In this document: in pieces, positions 5,234 to 5,256 of the stretch
How the letters are laid out: each line of letters opens with the position of its first letter
Position numbering within the stretch: the first letter of the stretch is position 1
Origin: Rhodocyclaceae bacterium
Lineage (GTDB): Bacteria; Pseudomonadota; Gammaproteobacteria; Burkholderiales; Rhodocyclaceae
Reading direction: 5' to 3'
Assembly: GCA_016791085.1 (NCBI GenBank)
Contig: JAEUNN010000429.1
Location: 1-5,256, forward strand
Length of the DNA: 5,256 nucleotides
Notes under the pieces: generated by a model
What the model saw: the letters and a program-made list of their open reading frames with translations, nothing else
Told to the model about the DNA's origin: nothing
Databases searched by the model: none
Translations under genes and position numbers: made by a program

Positions 5234-5256
5234 ATGCGCATAGCCTGGCTGACCGA
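5234..5256 (+). CDS. Start of a further gene, 5' fragment only
   Basis: ATG 5234 begins MRIAWLT and runs off the window. GGGAG at 5219-5223 is a possible ribosome site with a 10-base spacing. The short hydrophobic first strand (RIAWLT) resembles the start of Rossmann-like proteins such as GT4 glycosyltransferases, but seven residues cannot identify a family. The preceding sequence holds repeats and hairpins, so this is probably a separate transcription unit. Confidence 0.45.

Noticed and set aside
4780..5241. Minus-strand ORF starting near 5241
   Set aside because: It reads through the REP-like repeat as LPFSLSRSKG, a usual sign of a false ORF, and has no recognisable domain.
5234..5241. ATGCGCAT palindrome giving a start codon on both strands
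   Set aside because: Eight-base palindromes are common. The minus-strand reading leads only into the rejected 4780-5241 frame.
4863..5243. Plus-strand ORF filling the intergenic region
   Set aside because: It crosses all the hairpins and reads the repeat as STGSGRTGG. It lacks a ribosome site and any motif.
1..5256. CRISPR arrays, transposases, tRNA or rRNA genes
   Set aside because: No regularly spaced direct repeats, transposase motifs or structured RNA gene signatures were found by eye.

Overview
The window is very GC-rich, gene-dense DNA with all supported genes on the + strand. The gene families and codon habits suggest a Gram-negative proteobacterium, most likely a betaproteobacterium. 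The evidence is a periplasmic HlyD-type adaptor next to an ABC-2 exporter, and an intergenic repeat of the TTCGAC..GCTCAGGG..GAACGG type that is widespread in Proteobacteria. The lineage is inferred; no marker gene is present.

Positions 1-2483 hold the end of an HlyD/YbhG-like membrane fusion protein, a one-domain ABC ATPase and a six-helix ABC-2 permease. Together they look like a complete tripartite-type exporter whose adaptor gene begins upstream of the window. A GT4-type glycosyltransferase (2495-3664) follows 11 bases later. After it come a two-helix membrane protein of unknown function (3696-4502) and a small protein with a Cys/His-rich, zinc-finger-like N-terminus (4506-4838). Gaps between genes are 3 to 49 bases, so all six genes are probably one transcript. 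No promoter is visible for it in the window.

The two longest intergenic gaps inside this operon (49 bases before the permease, 31 bases before the two-helix protein) each contain a tiny ORF. Both tiny ORFs end in ATGA, so their stop overlaps the start codon of the next gene. The first also begins on an ATGA that overlaps the ATPase stop. This is the most distinctive regulatory pattern here and points to translational coupling or reinitiation.

Positions 4839-5233 contain no convincing gene. They are full of inverted repeats: a 14-base perfect palindrome, a nested stem, a dispersed REP-like repeat, and two strong GC hairpins four bases apart. A new gene, of which only MRIAWLT is visible, probably begins at 5234. 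A hairpin followed by five T lies inside the coding sequence of the small Cys/His protein and is a possible early terminator.

The exporter and glycosyltransferase are recognisable families whose substrates cannot be read from the sequence. The least explained part is the two-gene unit of the membrane protein and the Cys/His protein. I see no mobile element, CRISPR array, tRNA or rRNA.
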